A model generated the notes under the pieces. That model was given only the letters and a program-made list of their open reading frames with translations, was not told the origin of the DNA and made no database searches. Below, in pieces: positions 51,146 to 64,000 of a stretch of 64,000 nucleotides of DNA. Origin of the DNA: Mycolicibacterium litorale. Its GTDB lineage: Bacteria; Actinomycetota; Actinomycetes; Mycobacteriales; Mycobacteriaceae. Numbering within the stretch: position 1 is the stretch's first letter; each line of letters starts with the position of its first letter. Location: assembly GCF_014218295.1 (NCBI RefSeq), contig NZ_AP023287.1, forward strand, positions 4,340,001-4,404,000. The letters run 5' to 3'. The position numbers and the translations under genes were made by a program.

Positions 51146-51478
51146 TCAGCGCAGGAAACCCCGAAGAATCTCGCTGAGGTCAACGATGTCGCTGAGCCCG
51201 GGGATGTCGGGGTCGGTGGCGATGACCTTCTCCGCCACCCCTTTGGCGAGGTCCACCGATTCCGGGATGTTCGGCATGTCCGGGAACAACTCGACGACCT
51301 GCTTCAGGCCGGCGTCGATGAACTTCGGGATCAGGGGGACGACAGCCTCGAGGAGGTCGGGCAGGAGGTCGTCTTTCAATCGGAGGGCGAGTTTGGTGGC
51401 GAGGTCGAACGCGAAGGCGCGGATCTCCTCGTTCTTCACGGCCTCGATGAGCAGCTTCAGCAGGATGGATTGCAGCAC
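51146..51478 (-). CDS. Phage protein, amphipathic, unknown
   Basis: 110 residues from the GTG at 51478. Alternating hydrophobic-acidic helices (SILLKLLIEAVKNEEIRAFAF, LLPDLLEAVVPLIPKFIDAG). No recognised domain; could be membrane-associated. The 51,030-51,145 gap downstream holds a CGGG...CCCG hairpin (about 51,082-51,105) in the leader of the endonuclease gene. Confidence 0.6.
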   Translation of the reverse strand: MLQSILLKLLIEAVKNEEIRAFAFDLATKLALRLKDDLLPDLLEAVVPLIPKFIDAGLKQVVELFPDMPNIPESVDLAKGVAEKVIATDPDIPGLSDIVDLSEILRGFLR

Positions 51479-51481
51479 TTT

Positions 51482-51547
51482 CTAGCCTTCCCAGGAGATG
51501 ACGAGGAACGCCCACACGAGGAGGGCGGTGATGATCACGTAGACCAT
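51482..51547 (-). CDS. 21-residue membrane peptide
   Basis: MVYVIITALLVWAFLVISWEG: almost entirely a single transmembrane helix, ATG at 51547. Four bases after the preceding small membrane protein gene and three before the next. A tiny lysis-region membrane peptide is plausible. Confidence 0.4.
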   Translation of the reverse strand: MVYVIITALLVWAFLVISWEG

Positions 51548-51551
51548 GGGG

Positions 51552-51680
51552 TTAGAAGTAGGCGAGGCGTTTCTCCTGGCCATCAGCCAGTTGGAGAACC
51601 ACCACACTTAAAACGACAGCAACGAGGGGGCCGAGTAGTGCTCCGGCGGTGATGGTTACCGCGGCTTCACGCTTACTCAC
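51552..51680 (-). CDS. 42-residue single-TM phage protein
   Basis: GTG at 51680 overlaps the preceding stop (GTGA). N-terminal charges (VSKREAAV) then a TM helix (TAGALLGPLVAVVLSVVVLQLADG) and a basic tail. Possible small holin-like or antiholin protein. Confidence 0.5.
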   Translation of the reverse strand: MSKREAAVTITAGALLGPLVAVVLSVVVLQLADGQEKRLAYF

Positions 51681-51814
51681 CGCAACCACCGATGGCGAAG
51701 CCAGGCGATCAGGGCGTAGCGCAGCGGCACGTGGTCTATGTAGGGGCTGCCGCATTCGCAGCGGGCTTCAGGATTCACCGCGCCTAAGCCACCCTGAACC
51801 CGATGCGCGGGCAT
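51677..51814 (-). CDS. 45-residue phage protein with CxC motif
   Basis: ATG at 51814, overlapping the tail gene by 31 nt and the next GTG by four. NPEARCECGSPYIDHVPLRY then a basic C-terminus (WLRHRWLR). A longer frame in the same phase (to 52,120) is a shadow of the tail gene. Confidence 0.4.
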   Translation of the reverse strand: MPAHRVQGGLGAVNPEARCECGSPYIDHVPLRYALIAWLRHRWLR

Positions 51815-52266
51815 GGAACGGTGGACCCCACAGGGGCAGCGATGGCGCCAAAAGCCCCCGTGATACCGCTCTTGGCCATAGACGCCAGACTTGTCAGCGT
51901 TGGTAGCGTCGTGCCCAGTGGGCCACCCGGCATCAGGGGTGACGAAACCACCCGCATTGTCGGCTGAGTGGTTGGTGCGTTTTGCACCGCCCCACCAATC
52001 CAGTACAGGCCCGGGTTGACGACCTGTGGTGTGCTGAGCGTGATTTCCGAAACTCCTGGTGTCCCGTCGGCGGTGACCTTCGCCGTCACCGGAGGCACCC
52101 GATACAGGTTGCCCTCCCACGTCACAAACCGATCCTCGGGAACATTCGACCTGAACGTCACCGTCGCGGAGGTGAGCACACTCGGAGACAACTCCGACCC
52201 CGACACATCCCCCAGGATGTCGTAGATGGTGACCGACTCATCGAGGGTGAACTTAGGCAGAGGCAC
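51784..52266 (-). CDS. Phage tail-associated protein, unknown
   Basis: 160 residues, GTG at 52266 preceded by AAGGGAG. Beta-rich sequence (VTIYDILGDVSGSELSPSVLTSATVTF, FVTWEGNLYRVPPVTAKV) consistent with a minor tail or tip component. No specific assignment. Confidence 0.65.
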   Translation of the reverse strand: MPLPKFTLDESVTIYDILGDVSGSELSPSVLTSATVTFRSNVPEDRFVTWEGNLYRVPPVTAKVTADGTPGVSEITLSTPQVVNPGLYWIGGAVQNAPTTQPTMRVVSSPLMPGGPLGTTLPTLTSLASMAKSGITGAFGAIAAPVGSTVPCPRIGFRVA

Positions 52267-52268
52267 TG

Positions 52269-52667
52269 CTAACTCCCTTCAAGATGTTCACCAATCACCG
52301 CGACGATCTCCGGCGGCACGGGCAGCAGATCAAGCACCGCCTGAACCGGCGACTGATCTTGCTGCGGGGGTTCGGGTTCCGGCTCCGGGCCGATGTCATC
52401 AATGACGGTGGTGTAGCCGAGCCCCGCCAAGGCGTCCTCGAAGCCCGTGCCGGACGGGAACGACTTGAGGGGATGCAAATGCCCCGCTGCGCCGTCGTCT
52501 GCTGACGGGCAGGTCATGCGGCCATCGCACCGACAGAGGAACACATGGGTGTCGCCACGCACACCGGGGATATTCGGCCGGGTGACGGCGAGGAACCCAC
52601 CCTCCACCTCGTAGAACCGGGTCACTGGCGCCCCACCGACGCCGGGAATGCGAACTGCTTCGCTCAT
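52269..52667 (-). CDS. Phage protein with cysteine-rich centre, unknown
   Basis: 132 residues, ATG at 52667 overlapping the upstream stop. FLCRCDGRMTCPSADDGAAGHLH could bind metal or form disulfides; the C-terminal part is Glu/Pro-rich then helical. Located within the minor tail cluster. Confidence 0.6.
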   Translation of the reverse strand: MSEAVRIPGVGGAPVTRFYEVEGGFLAVTRPNIPGVRGDTHVFLCRCDGRMTCPSADDGAAGHLHPLKSFPSGTGFEDALAGLGYTTVIDDIGPEPEPEPPQQDQSPVQAVLDLLPVPPEIVAVIGEHLEGS

Positions 52668-54343
52668 ACTGCCTCCGCGAGTCGGTAGATCAGAAAGATG
52701 GCGCCCGGGGCCGGCGGGTTCGGCATGAGGCTGACCGCGCTCCCAAGCGAGCTGTTGACGGCCGCCCCGCTACCGCCGGATGCGCCGCCCGGCCAACCAC
52801 CAGCGCCACCACGCGCGCCGAAAACGGTGCCACCGATGCGGATACCCGAGCTCCCACCGCCCCCGCCGCCGCCGCCACCGCCGCCCTTCTTGCGCTCAGC
52901 GAGGTTGATGTCGGCACCCGGCTGGCCAGGGTTGCCATTGGTTGAGTTGCTGACCCGACCGACGCCCCCCTTACCACCAAGCGCCACGGCGGTGCTATCA
53001 CCAGGCTCACCGTCCGTGGCGAGGTTGGGCTGACCACCGCTGCCACCGAGATTGTTTCGGGCATCACCGCCCGTGCCGCCATCACCGGTGTCGCCCGAGG
53101 TTTGCACCGGAACGAACCCGATCTCCACAGACCCCTGACGGCCACCCTCGGAAACGACGAAGGTACCGAACGACGTATCGCCGCCCCTCTGCCCCGGAGA
53201 TGTGGCTGGCGCACCAACAAGATAGGAAACCGTGGCCGGTAAATCACCGGACGGGATAACCGTCGCGGACAGGCCACCAGCCTGACCGCCCTGCCCCCCG
53301 TCATAGAGCACGTTGGCCGACGTACCCGTTTCACCGAGACGCCCCATCCCGCCCCCCGCGAGGCAGATCGCGGTGACATCACCAACGAGGGTGGCGGGTT
53401 TGGTCCAGGTGCCGGAGGCGTTGAGTACCTCGACGAGATACTGGCCAAGCAGCGCGGATCGCACACCTCCGATGACGCCGTAGACCGCCGTCGCACCCGG
53501 TGGCGGACCCGTGCCCGTCCATGCCGCCGCGGCGTCGGCCTCGATCTGGTTGGACTTCGTTTCCGCGGTGACCGCTGTCTGCCGCAGTCCCGTGACCTCG
53601 GACAGAATGTCGGCCAACCCCCCGCCGACGAAAGGGATTCCACGGATCGCGGAGATGATGGCGTCGACAACATCCTGAATGAAGCCGTTGAGCCCCGCTA
53701 ATGCTCCCTGGAGCCCGCTGACGATGTTCTGCGGTATCGCACCGGGGTTGACGACATTCCCGAAGACGTGATTCCACACCTCACCCGGGGCTGGTAGGTC
53801 ACCGAAGTTGAGACCACCGAACACTCCCCCCAGGATGCCCTGAATGGCGTCAGCGACCTGCTGCAAGAAGTTCTCCACCAGATCCGTGAGGGGCGCCGCC
53901 CACGCCGCCAGATCGTCAAGTCCACCCGAAATTCCGCCGGTGATGGCGGCAACCAACTGGTTGAGGATCGGTACGCCCGCAACGAAACCCTGCAACTCCT
54001 GAAACAGGATCATCGGCAGATGAACACCGAACTCCGTCATCACGTTGATGAACGCGTTGATCGCGTTGAGCGGGTTGAAATCCCCATCCAACGGATTCAA
54101 ACTGCCGAACAACACCTGCAAGTTGTCCACCACACCGTTGATGAACGGCAGGAACACCGACAGATCAATGCCCGTAATGTTCTCAATGATCGGGAACAGG
54201 ATGTCTTCCACCCACTGCTGCCACATATCGATCAGGTCATCGATATCCAAACCCGGCTTCTTCGCGGCAGCATCAATCCGCATGAGCGGGTTGTGCGTCT
54301 CGGGCAGCATCCCCTGAAGGAATGCGTCTCCAGCTCTAGGCAT
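52664..54343 (-). CDS. Glycine-rich minor tail protein
   Basis: 559 residues. The N-terminal half has helical segments typical of tail-tip proteins (LIDMWQQWVEDILFPIIENITG, repeated NPL/INAFINVMTEFG). The C-terminal 200 residues are glycine-rich (GDGGTGGDARNNLGGSGGQP, KKGGGGGGG), like glycine-rich receptor-binding tips of other phages. Probably contacts the cell surface. Adjacent tail genes overlap or abut it. Confidence 0.8.
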   Translation of the reverse strand: MPRAGDAFLQGMLPETHNPLMRIDAAAKKPGLDIDDLIDMWQQWVEDILFPIIENITGIDLSVFLPFINGVVDNLQVLFGSLNPLDGDFNPLNAINAFINVMTEFGVHLPMILFQELQGFVAGVPILNQLVAAITGGISGGLDDLAAWAAPLTDLVENFLQQVADAIQGILGGVFGGLNFGDLPAPGEVWNHVFGNVVNPGAIPQNIVSGLQGALAGLNGFIQDVVDAIISAIRGIPFVGGGLADILSEVTGLRQTAVTAETKSNQIEADAAAAWTGTGPPPGATAVYGVIGGVRSALLGQYLVEVLNASGTWTKPATLVGDVTAICLAGGGMGRLGETGTSANVLYDGGQGGQAGGLSATVIPSGDLPATVSYLVGAPATSPGQRGGDTSFGTFVVSEGGRQGSVEIGFVPVQTSGDTGDGGTGGDARNNLGGSGGQPNLATDGEPGDSTAVALGGKGGVGRVSNSTNGNPGQPGADINLAERKKGGGGGGGGGGGSSGIRIGGTVFGARGGAGGWPGGASGGSGAAVNSSLGSAVSLMPNPPAPGAIFLIYRLAEAV

Positions 54344-55453
54344 TTAGATGGGGATCGCCAGGATCGAGAGCTGCGCGCCACGCTTCTCGAAGTGATAGAT
54401 ACCGGTGGCGCCGTCGTTGAATGCACTCACATACAGGGTGGCCGCCGCGCCCGTCGAACCCGCGACGATCTTGCCGCGCTCATTCTCCGGCGACGTGGCG
54501 TCATTCGGAGCGCCGGTAGTGGAGAAGTGCGGCTTGATATCGACATAGGTGGAGATGTTGCCGAACCCGCGAGCCACCACAATCCCGCTCGTCGGATGCC
54601 CCAACCGCACCTGCACACCGATGATCAGCGGATCAGCATCCAACTCCACACCAGTGATCCGCACATGCCCTTGCACATACGGCACGCAATCCCACTCCAG
54701 AGGGGGAACCACAAACGACCCCAACGGCACTGAAGTTGAGATCGCCAACGGCACATTGACGAACGCCGCCTCCGGCATCGTCCAAAACTTCGGGATGTAG
54801 GCGAACGTCGAACCTGGTTTCCACTTGTTCGTGGCCTCGTTGAACACCAACGTGTCCCCCGTCTCGGGGGGGTTCGTCATGTCCACATCGGGGGCATTCG
54901 CAATGGATGTCGCCGGGCCTTGAGGGCCGCGCGGCGCCTTCAGTTTCAGATGCACCGACGGGTGGTACGGGTCGCCCGTTTGAATGACCTCGTTCTCCAG
55001 ATCATCATCATCAGGATCGAGGAGTTCAAAGCTGAAGTTGATGATCGGCACCGGCCCCACCGGCCCCTGCGTGCCCATCGGGAACGGCTCGAAATGCGTT
55101 CCGTACCAAACCCATGCCTTCGACGACACCGCATTACCGAACTCGTCGAACTCCCGGACGATCCAGAACTTCCCCACGTCCACGTCATCGTCAGTGAGAT
55201 TGGAAGGGAGATCGTCGTCGTCGTCGTAGATCGGCTGCTGCAACTTCAGGATCGGCGCGTTCTGCCCCGCCGGCCCCGGAGGACCCATCAACGCCCGAAC
55301 CATCATCACCGCATTCCCGGCGGTGCCCTCAATGGAGAACGACATCATGTCCGGGGTGTCGATGTCGGACACCACACCGAACATGTGCACGTTCGCCAGG
55401 AACGACCCCAGGGGGACGGTGTCCCCGATGGCAGGGGTGAGGGGTTCAGTCAC
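54344..55453 (-). CDS. Minor tail protein with collagen-like GPPGPAG segment
   Basis: 369 residues. The GTG at 55453 is chosen because GAGGAG lies 7 nt before it; the ATG at 55477 is the longer option. Contains two or three short collagen-like stretches (MGPPGPAGQNAPI, MGTQGPVGPVPI, PRGPQGPA) separating beta-rich domains, a pattern of tail fibre proteins that trimerise. Ends flush with the next gene's ATG. Confidence 0.8.
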   Translation of the reverse strand: MTEPLTPAIGDTVPLGSFLANVHMFGVVSDIDTPDMMSFSIEGTAGNAVMMVRALMGPPGPAGQNAPILKLQQPIYDDDDDLPSNLTDDDVDVGKFWIVREFDEFGNAVSSKAWVWYGTHFEPFPMGTQGPVGPVPIINFSFELLDPDDDDLENEVIQTGDPYHPSVHLKLKAPRGPQGPATSIANAPDVDMTNPPETGDTLVFNEATNKWKPGSTFAYIPKFWTMPEAAFVNVPLAISTSVPLGSFVVPPLEWDCVPYVQGHVRITGVELDADPLIIGVQVRLGHPTSGIVVARGFGNISTYVDIKPHFSTTGAPNDATSPENERGKIVAGSTGAAATLYVSAFNDGATGIYHFEKRGAQLSILAIPI

Positions 55454-55841
55454 TGGGGCGCTCCTCAACGATGTCATTCACCACGGGGGTGACCGACCAC
55501 AACTGCTGGTCGGGTTCGGGATTGGGCTCCACGACAATCGGATCGTCGGGGGCATCCATAGGGACGTAAGCCACAAGGTCTTCGAACGCCCCACCCACAA
55601 CAGGGCGGGGTTTGATGACGGCTTTCGAGTCGTCACGCCGCCAGCCGCGGCGGATCAGGTGGTACACCAAGGTGGTGACGATGTCGGGCATGTAGGCCGT
55701 CAGCATCACGTTGTTCTGCACATTGATCGGGTATTTCAGGTCCTGCTCGAGTTGCAGGCTCGCCGCCTCGATCTCCCTGGCGGCGTCGATTTTGGCTTGC
55801 CAGTGCGGGGGGAGCTTGCGCTTCTCCGGAATGTCAGCCAA
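55446..55841 (-). CDS. Minor tail-region protein (DUF2744-like position)
   Basis: 131 residues from a TTG at 55841, which has a strong GGGAGGG 7-8 nt upstream. Helical N-terminus (PPHWQAKIDAAREIEAASLQ), acidic C-terminus. Overlaps both neighbours. Proteins of this size and place are conserved among siphoviral tail clusters of mycobacteriophages. Confidence 0.65.
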   Translation of the reverse strand: MADIPEKRKLPPHWQAKIDAAREIEAASLQLEQDLKYPINVQNNVMLTAYMPDIVTTLVYHLIRRGWRRDDSKAVIKPRPVVGGAFEDLVAYVPMDAPDDPIVVEPNPEPDQQLWSVTPVVNDIVEERPSD

Positions 55842-57666
55842 AGAGCCAGCCCTCCCCCAAACTCATGCTGAGCACCGAATACACGGCCTGCAGCGCCTTG
55901 ATGCCCTGCGCGAACGGATCACGATCCTTGGTGTCGTCGCCCACCGAAACCGTGTAGGTGATGGGCTTTTGGCGGTCGTACTCGTAGCGGATCGCCGAGA
56001 TTTGGTCGACGTAGAGGATGCCGTCCTGCTCAAACCCAACCCGGTCGTCTAACTCGAAGTCGTAGTGGACGAGGTAGGGTGCGCCGTTGCGGATTGATGT
56101 CTTGAACGCCCGGTACGCCCTCTTCTTGAAGTCCGCCAAGCGAAGGTCCAGTACGGAGGAGATCGTGTACGCGGTGCCGTTGGGGCGGGCGATCTGCTCC
56201 TGGTACACCATGTCGCCCGAATACAAGGCCCGTAACGGATTCGAGTAGCGTTGCCCGGCGAGCAGGATATTGTCTAGCTGCCCCTGATACAGGTTGTCCA
56301 AGCCCTCAACGGCCGGAAGTTCCGTTCCCAGAACGACTTGCGCGATCTGGGAAATCCCATAGCGGATAAAGAAGGTCTGCAAATCGTTAACGATCCGCGG
56401 GCTCTTCCCATATATCATCGCCGTCTTAACTGGGCCTTTGTGCTGGTGATAGCCCGATTCGATAATCCCCGAATGCTGACCGTCCCGGTACACAGCCCAC
56501 GGCGGCTTCGGCGCCACCATGAACAGCTTCCGGAACACCGGGTCGACCTCCCCATCGTCATCGGCGTCCACAGGGAAGACGGTGGTGGTGATCAGATCGT
56601 CGAGGGTGGTGGCGAAGAAGTTGATGATGCCGTCCGCGAAGGTGCCGGTGGGGCCTTCATAACCGGAGTGGTCCTCGAAGGCGGCAATCAGGCAATTTCG
56701 TTGCGGTCGGGCGAGGTTCGCCAACTCCTTCCCCACCGCTTTTTCCAACTCCGGGTGGGGGTTGTCGACATCATCGGTGAAGTAGGTGTACACCCGTGCT
56801 GTGCAGCCAGCGTCCTTCAACGGGTCGATGGTGGCGTCATGGAAGGTGTTCCACGCCGCCGCGATCAACGAGGTTCGCGACTGATCCAGAAGAGGGTTGA
56901 CGAACTGCGGCTGGATCGGCCACTGCAATGGTGAGAGATTTAGCAGCGCATCCGGCCCCAAGGGGGAGATCCAGCCGCCGGGGTTGGCGATGTTGGTGGG
57001 GATGCTGGCGATCGGGTTGAACAACCGCAGCAGGTTGATGAACAGGGTGATGAAGCAGCCAGTGCGGATGTTGGCGGGCAGCATCCACATTTTGATGGGC
57101 TGCACCTCCGGCGGCAGCAGCGGTGTGCTGCCGATCAGGATGTGCTTCAAATGCTGTCGGTTGGATGTCGCCACCAACTCCACGGTGTGCACACCGGAAG
57201 AGTCACGCTTGACGTTGATCGTGGTGATCTTCCCGCCCCACCGCGTCTTCCACGACGGCTTGGAAGGGATGGGATCCACGCTCAGGTGGAGATCCTCCTC
57301 AATGCGGACGGCGTTGCGGACGAAGTCACCGAGATAATCCCCACCCCGCAACACCACAACGGCTTCACCGGAATCGGCGGCCACCTCTTCGGTGACGCAG
57401 GACATCTCCCCACCCAGGGTGGCGAGCTGCTTGTAGTTTTTGTCCTGCATCCGGATCAGTGGACGCTGCTTCACTGAATCCACCAGCGTCTGCCGGCGCG
57501 CATTCAGATACCGGTACGCCGACAGAGGATCCTGCTGCGGAAGCGGCTTATCGAGCGCCCCAATCACATGGGACTGCAGCGCCCCCGCCAGGTGGCGAGT
57601 GAACTCCAGGGGTGGCTGAATAAGCCCTTCCACACCGGTGTAGAGGGCATCCAAGGGTGAGGTCAT
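55834..57666 (-). CDS. Minor tail protein (Gp37-like)
   Basis: 610 residues from the ATG at 57666, overlapping the previous stop (ATGA). Large, mixed alpha/beta (LVDSVKQRPLIRMQDKNYKQ, VYTYFTDDVDNPHPELEKAV, AYTISSVLDLRLADFKKRAY), matching the second minor tail protein after tape measure in mycobacteriophages. Probably part of the baseplate hub. Confidence 0.82.
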   Translation of the reverse strand: MTSPLDALYTGVEGLIQPPLEFTRHLAGALQSHVIGALDKPLPQQDPLSAYRYLNARRQTLVDSVKQRPLIRMQDKNYKQLATLGGEMSCVTEEVAADSGEAVVVLRGGDYLGDFVRNAVRIEEDLHLSVDPIPSKPSWKTRWGGKITTINVKRDSSGVHTVELVATSNRQHLKHILIGSTPLLPPEVQPIKMWMLPANIRTGCFITLFINLLRLFNPIASIPTNIANPGGWISPLGPDALLNLSPLQWPIQPQFVNPLLDQSRTSLIAAAWNTFHDATIDPLKDAGCTARVYTYFTDDVDNPHPELEKAVGKELANLARPQRNCLIAAFEDHSGYEGPTGTFADGIINFFATTLDDLITTTVFPVDADDDGEVDPVFRKLFMVAPKPPWAVYRDGQHSGIIESGYHQHKGPVKTAMIYGKSPRIVNDLQTFFIRYGISQIAQVVLGTELPAVEGLDNLYQGQLDNILLAGQRYSNPLRALYSGDMVYQEQIARPNGTAYTISSVLDLRLADFKKRAYRAFKTSIRNGAPYLVHYDFELDDRVGFEQDGILYVDQISAIRYEYDRQKPITYTVSVGDDTKDRDPFAQGIKALQAVYSVLSMSLGEGWLFG

Positions 57667-58684
57667 ACCGGCCTGGTGAACCTTTGCGGCATCATCAGAA
57701 TGACCTGACCCCCCGCGGTGTCGTGACGGACTTTGATGTTGGCGACGGTGCGCGGCGGGATATCGCTGGTGAACCGGACATACTTGCGCCGCCACACCGG
57801 AACCCCCAGGGCGGCGATGTCATGGAGGAAGAAGTCGAGGATGCGGGAGCCGCGGATCCAGTCGTAGAAGATGTTGTCCACCGGGTCGGTGGCCCCGGTG
57901 AGGGTGCGCGCCCCCTCATTGCTGTCGACAAGGGCGTACCCGTCCTTCGATGTCAGGAGGGGCAGCTCCACCATGCGGGAGGTGATGCCGTCCTGAATCC
58001 AGGCCCGCCCCGGCCCGGTGTACATCGCGAGGAACCGGGCCGGCATATCACCGCGGTTGGCAATGGATATGGTTTCTTCGTCGAATCCGCGCGCCGCAAC
58101 AGTCTCGGGGTGGGCCGTCCACCTCTCGATCAGCATCCGCTTGGCGTACCAAGGCTTGCAGGCGAGAAGTTTGATCTCCCACTGCATGGTGTTGTTCTGG
58201 AAGGCAACCGAGTCGATCTTCATCGGGGTCTTCACAACCTCGGCGAGACGAACCTCAATCCACCGCCACCCACCGAACATGGTGTGGCATCCCAGCCAGA
58301 ACGGTTTGTCGTGGGGCAGGGAATCCCAGAAGTTCGTTTCGATCATCCGGTAAGCGTGCGCCGAGTACTTCGGGCCGCCGAGGATGACGGGAAAGCTGAT
58401 GATGCGCTTGTTGATGTTGGACCGCTCGTAGGTGGCGCCCACCTGGTAAGCCCCCTCGGTGATGAGGTGCTCAAACGGGAGGTGGTGGGCGCCGTCGATC
58501 AACTGGCCCATGCGGGCACCCTGACGGCCACGGTGGCGGCCCTCCAGCTCCCACAGGATGCCCGTAGCCCCGAGGAGAACCCAGCGGGTTGCTTGGCCCT
58601 GCTGGGGGATGTGAAGGGCGGCGCAGGCGGAATCCCAATTCTGGAACATCGCCTGCTCGGCTTTGTTGAGCAGCTTAGGTGGCA

Positions 58685-58685
<1 letters not shown>
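57663..58685 (-). CDS. Minor tail protein (distal tail-like)
   Basis: 340 residues. Directly downstream of the tape measure gene (TGATG overlap). Beta-rich with tryptophan clusters (GGWRWIEVRL, MLIERWTAHPETVA). By position it corresponds to the distal tail/first minor tail protein. Confidence 0.82.
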
Positions 58686-63051
<4,366 letters not shown>

Positions 63052-63055
<4 letters not shown>

Positions 63056-63648
63056 GAGGCGTCCACCACGCCGTCATCGGTCAGCGTGTACGAGTACTTC
63101 CCCGCAGTGTCCGGGAAGAACACCACAGTGAGGGTGTGGGCGAGGATCTCGCGGTGATTCGTGGGCTGCGAGTCCTTGTTCTTCACCTGCCCCAGCGGGA
63201 ACCACTTCTGGATCCGCTTGCCGCCGGGGGCGAACGCATCCCAGCACCACGACTTCATCTCAAACACGTCGGCGGTCTGCGCGATGCTCAACCGGGTGCC
63301 GTGCGTGGCGTCAGCCGCGGTGACGGTGACGTTGTTGTCGCCGTAGGACACCTTCGCCACCTCGGGGTTGAGGAACTCCCACAGGGTGAACTGGATCGAC
63401 AGTCGGAAGCTGTCCTGCGACTCCGCGGCCAGGTCACCGCCCCACGCGTAGTACGGGGTGGTGGGTCGGTCTTCGGTTTCGTTGATGCCAGCGTCGCTGA
63501 TGAATCCGAGGTTCTTCATCGTGTTCGCAACGTTGGTCAACTGGGTGGGGAGGGTGACGCCCACGGGGCCGGCGTAGAGGCCGCCGATGGCGGGGAGGTT
63601 CTTCGGTGAGGGCAGAATGACGTTCTGCACGTTCCCGGTGAATGCCAT
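63052..63648 (-). CDS. Major tail tube protein
   Basis: 198 residues, ATG at 63648. GLYAGPVGVTLPTQLTNVA, DSFRLSIQFTLWEFLNPEVAKV and HTLTVVFFPDTAGKYSYTLTDDG match siphoviral tube proteins of mycobacteriophages. Followed by the chaperones. A hairpin separates it from the tail terminator gene, so its expression could be set independently. Confidence 0.88.
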
Positions 63649-63669
63649 TTCTGGTTCCTTCCATAAAGA

Positions 63670-63695
63670 AACCCCCCACCAGGCGGAGGGGGGTT
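63670..63695 (-). terminator. Hairpin with T-rich tail between tail terminator and major tail genes
   Basis: AACCCCCC (63670-63677) pairs with GGGGGGTT (63688-63695) around a 10-nt loop; the minus strand continues TCTTTATGG. It resembles an intrinsic terminator placed just before the most abundantly needed tail gene. Confidence 0.55.
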
Positions 63696-63712
63696 GACGA
63701 CGGTGTGTGGAG

Positions 63713-64000
63713 TTACTCGGGGCTGGTCATGACGGTGACCCACCCGGTGATCAGGTATCGGGTCAGGTTCGGAACATCAGGGTCGACTTGATATGTGGGG
63801 CCTCCCGCGATGTCGACGTTCTGCACTTCTCCGTTGGCGGGCATCACTTTCCACAACGCCTTGATCATCCGCGCGGTGGTGGCTGCGCGCTTCTGGTCGG
63901 CGTCGTAGATCCTGATTTGGAGAAGCTGAGATTCCGCCAGGACTCCGAACTCGTCGCGGGCGTTGAGTTCCTCAATGGTGAAGAACCTGGTCGGCCGGTT
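63713..64000 (-). CDS. Tail terminator protein, N-terminus cut by window end
   Basis: Open from the window end to the TAA at 63713 (95 residues visible): FFTIEELNARDEFGVLAESQ, KRAATTARMIKALWKVMPAN, VDPDVPNLTRYLITGWVTV. Size, position just before the major tail gene and the C-terminal strand pattern match the siphoviral tail terminator or tail completion protein. No start is visible. Confidence 0.7.
   Translation of the reverse strand, partial: NRPTRFFTIEELNARDEFGVLAESQLLQIRIYDADQKRAATTARMIKALWKVMPANGEVQNVDIAGGPTYQVDPDVPNLTRYLITGWVTVMTSPE

Noticed and set aside
51677..52120. 147-codon minus-strand frame overlapping the tail gene
   Set aside because: Most of it overlaps the better-supported 51784-52266 gene in another frame; only its last 45 codons, with an ATG and a coupled stop, are kept.
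63713..63800. An apparent frameshift in the partial tail terminator gene
   Set aside because: On rereading, the run is CCCC, and the frame AGGPTYQVDPDVPNLTRYLI is continuous to the TAA.

Overview
The window reads as a high-G+C mycobacterial chromosome, probably a Mycolicibacterium-type non-tuberculous species, carrying most of one arm of a siphovirus prophage at its right end. The host assignment rests on gene content and order. From position 1 to about 42,600 the genes follow, in inverted order, the M. tuberculosis block Rv1021-Rv0998 as I remember it: mazG, mfd, a TetR gene, glmU, prsA, lpqT, rplY, pth, pks16, ispE, ksgA, rpfB, tatD, metG, pabB, rsmI, pmt, arcA, an alkB-type gene and a cAMP-binding acetyltransferase. 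Lineage-specific genes are interleaved.

Host region (1-43,263). A partial Dyp peroxidase (efeB) is followed by mazG-mfd, a secreted PGRS-like glycine-repeat protein with no PE domain, a TetR regulator, tRNA-Gln(TTG), glmU and prsA (cell-wall precursor and PRPP supply), a thioredoxin-fold reductase, lipoprotein LpqT, a dehydrogenase, then rplY-pth-DUF488. Next come an Fe-S protein with a palindromic operator over its -10 box, a DrrAB-type ABC exporter, a lipase-maturation-factor-like membrane protein and the acyl-AMP ligase pks16. The rpfB-ksgA-ispE operon joins resuscitation, ribosome maturation and isoprenoid synthesis. It is followed by the divergent tatD/metG pair, gdhA, an ECF41-type sigma factor with its flavoprotein partner and a matching promoter, pabB, the divergent rsmI/pmt pair, the divergent arcA/soxR pair with a SoxR box, alkB, two lipoproteins, a PE-PPE-domain hydrolase, a shikimate-dehydrogenase-like enzyme and the acetyltransferase.

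Prophage (about 43,286 to beyond 64,000). The left attachment site is a 3' tRNA-Ala fragment just beside a UUCG-loop terminator. Short phage genes run rightward to 45,431 and share a recurring start-associated motif. All remaining phage genes are on the minus strand, so in transcription order the late operon reads from 64,000 leftward: tail terminator (partial), major tail protein, two tail-assembly chaperones joined by a -1 frameshift site, a tape measure protein carrying Rpf-like and M15-like modules, minor tail proteins, small membrane peptides, an HNH homing endonuclease, lysin A, holin, lysin B, more small membrane proteins, and finally a 163-167 nt tRNA-like cloverleaf RNA with an encoded CCA and a terminator. 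No integrase, repressor, terminase or capsid genes are visible; they should lie to the right of the window.

Two host patterns recur. Many genes have a TANNNT hexamer 6-8 nt before the start codon, as expected for leaderless mRNAs, and two divergent pairs share overlapping -10 hexamers. Three convergent gene pairs end on a shared palindromic stop tetranucleotide (TTAA or CTAG).
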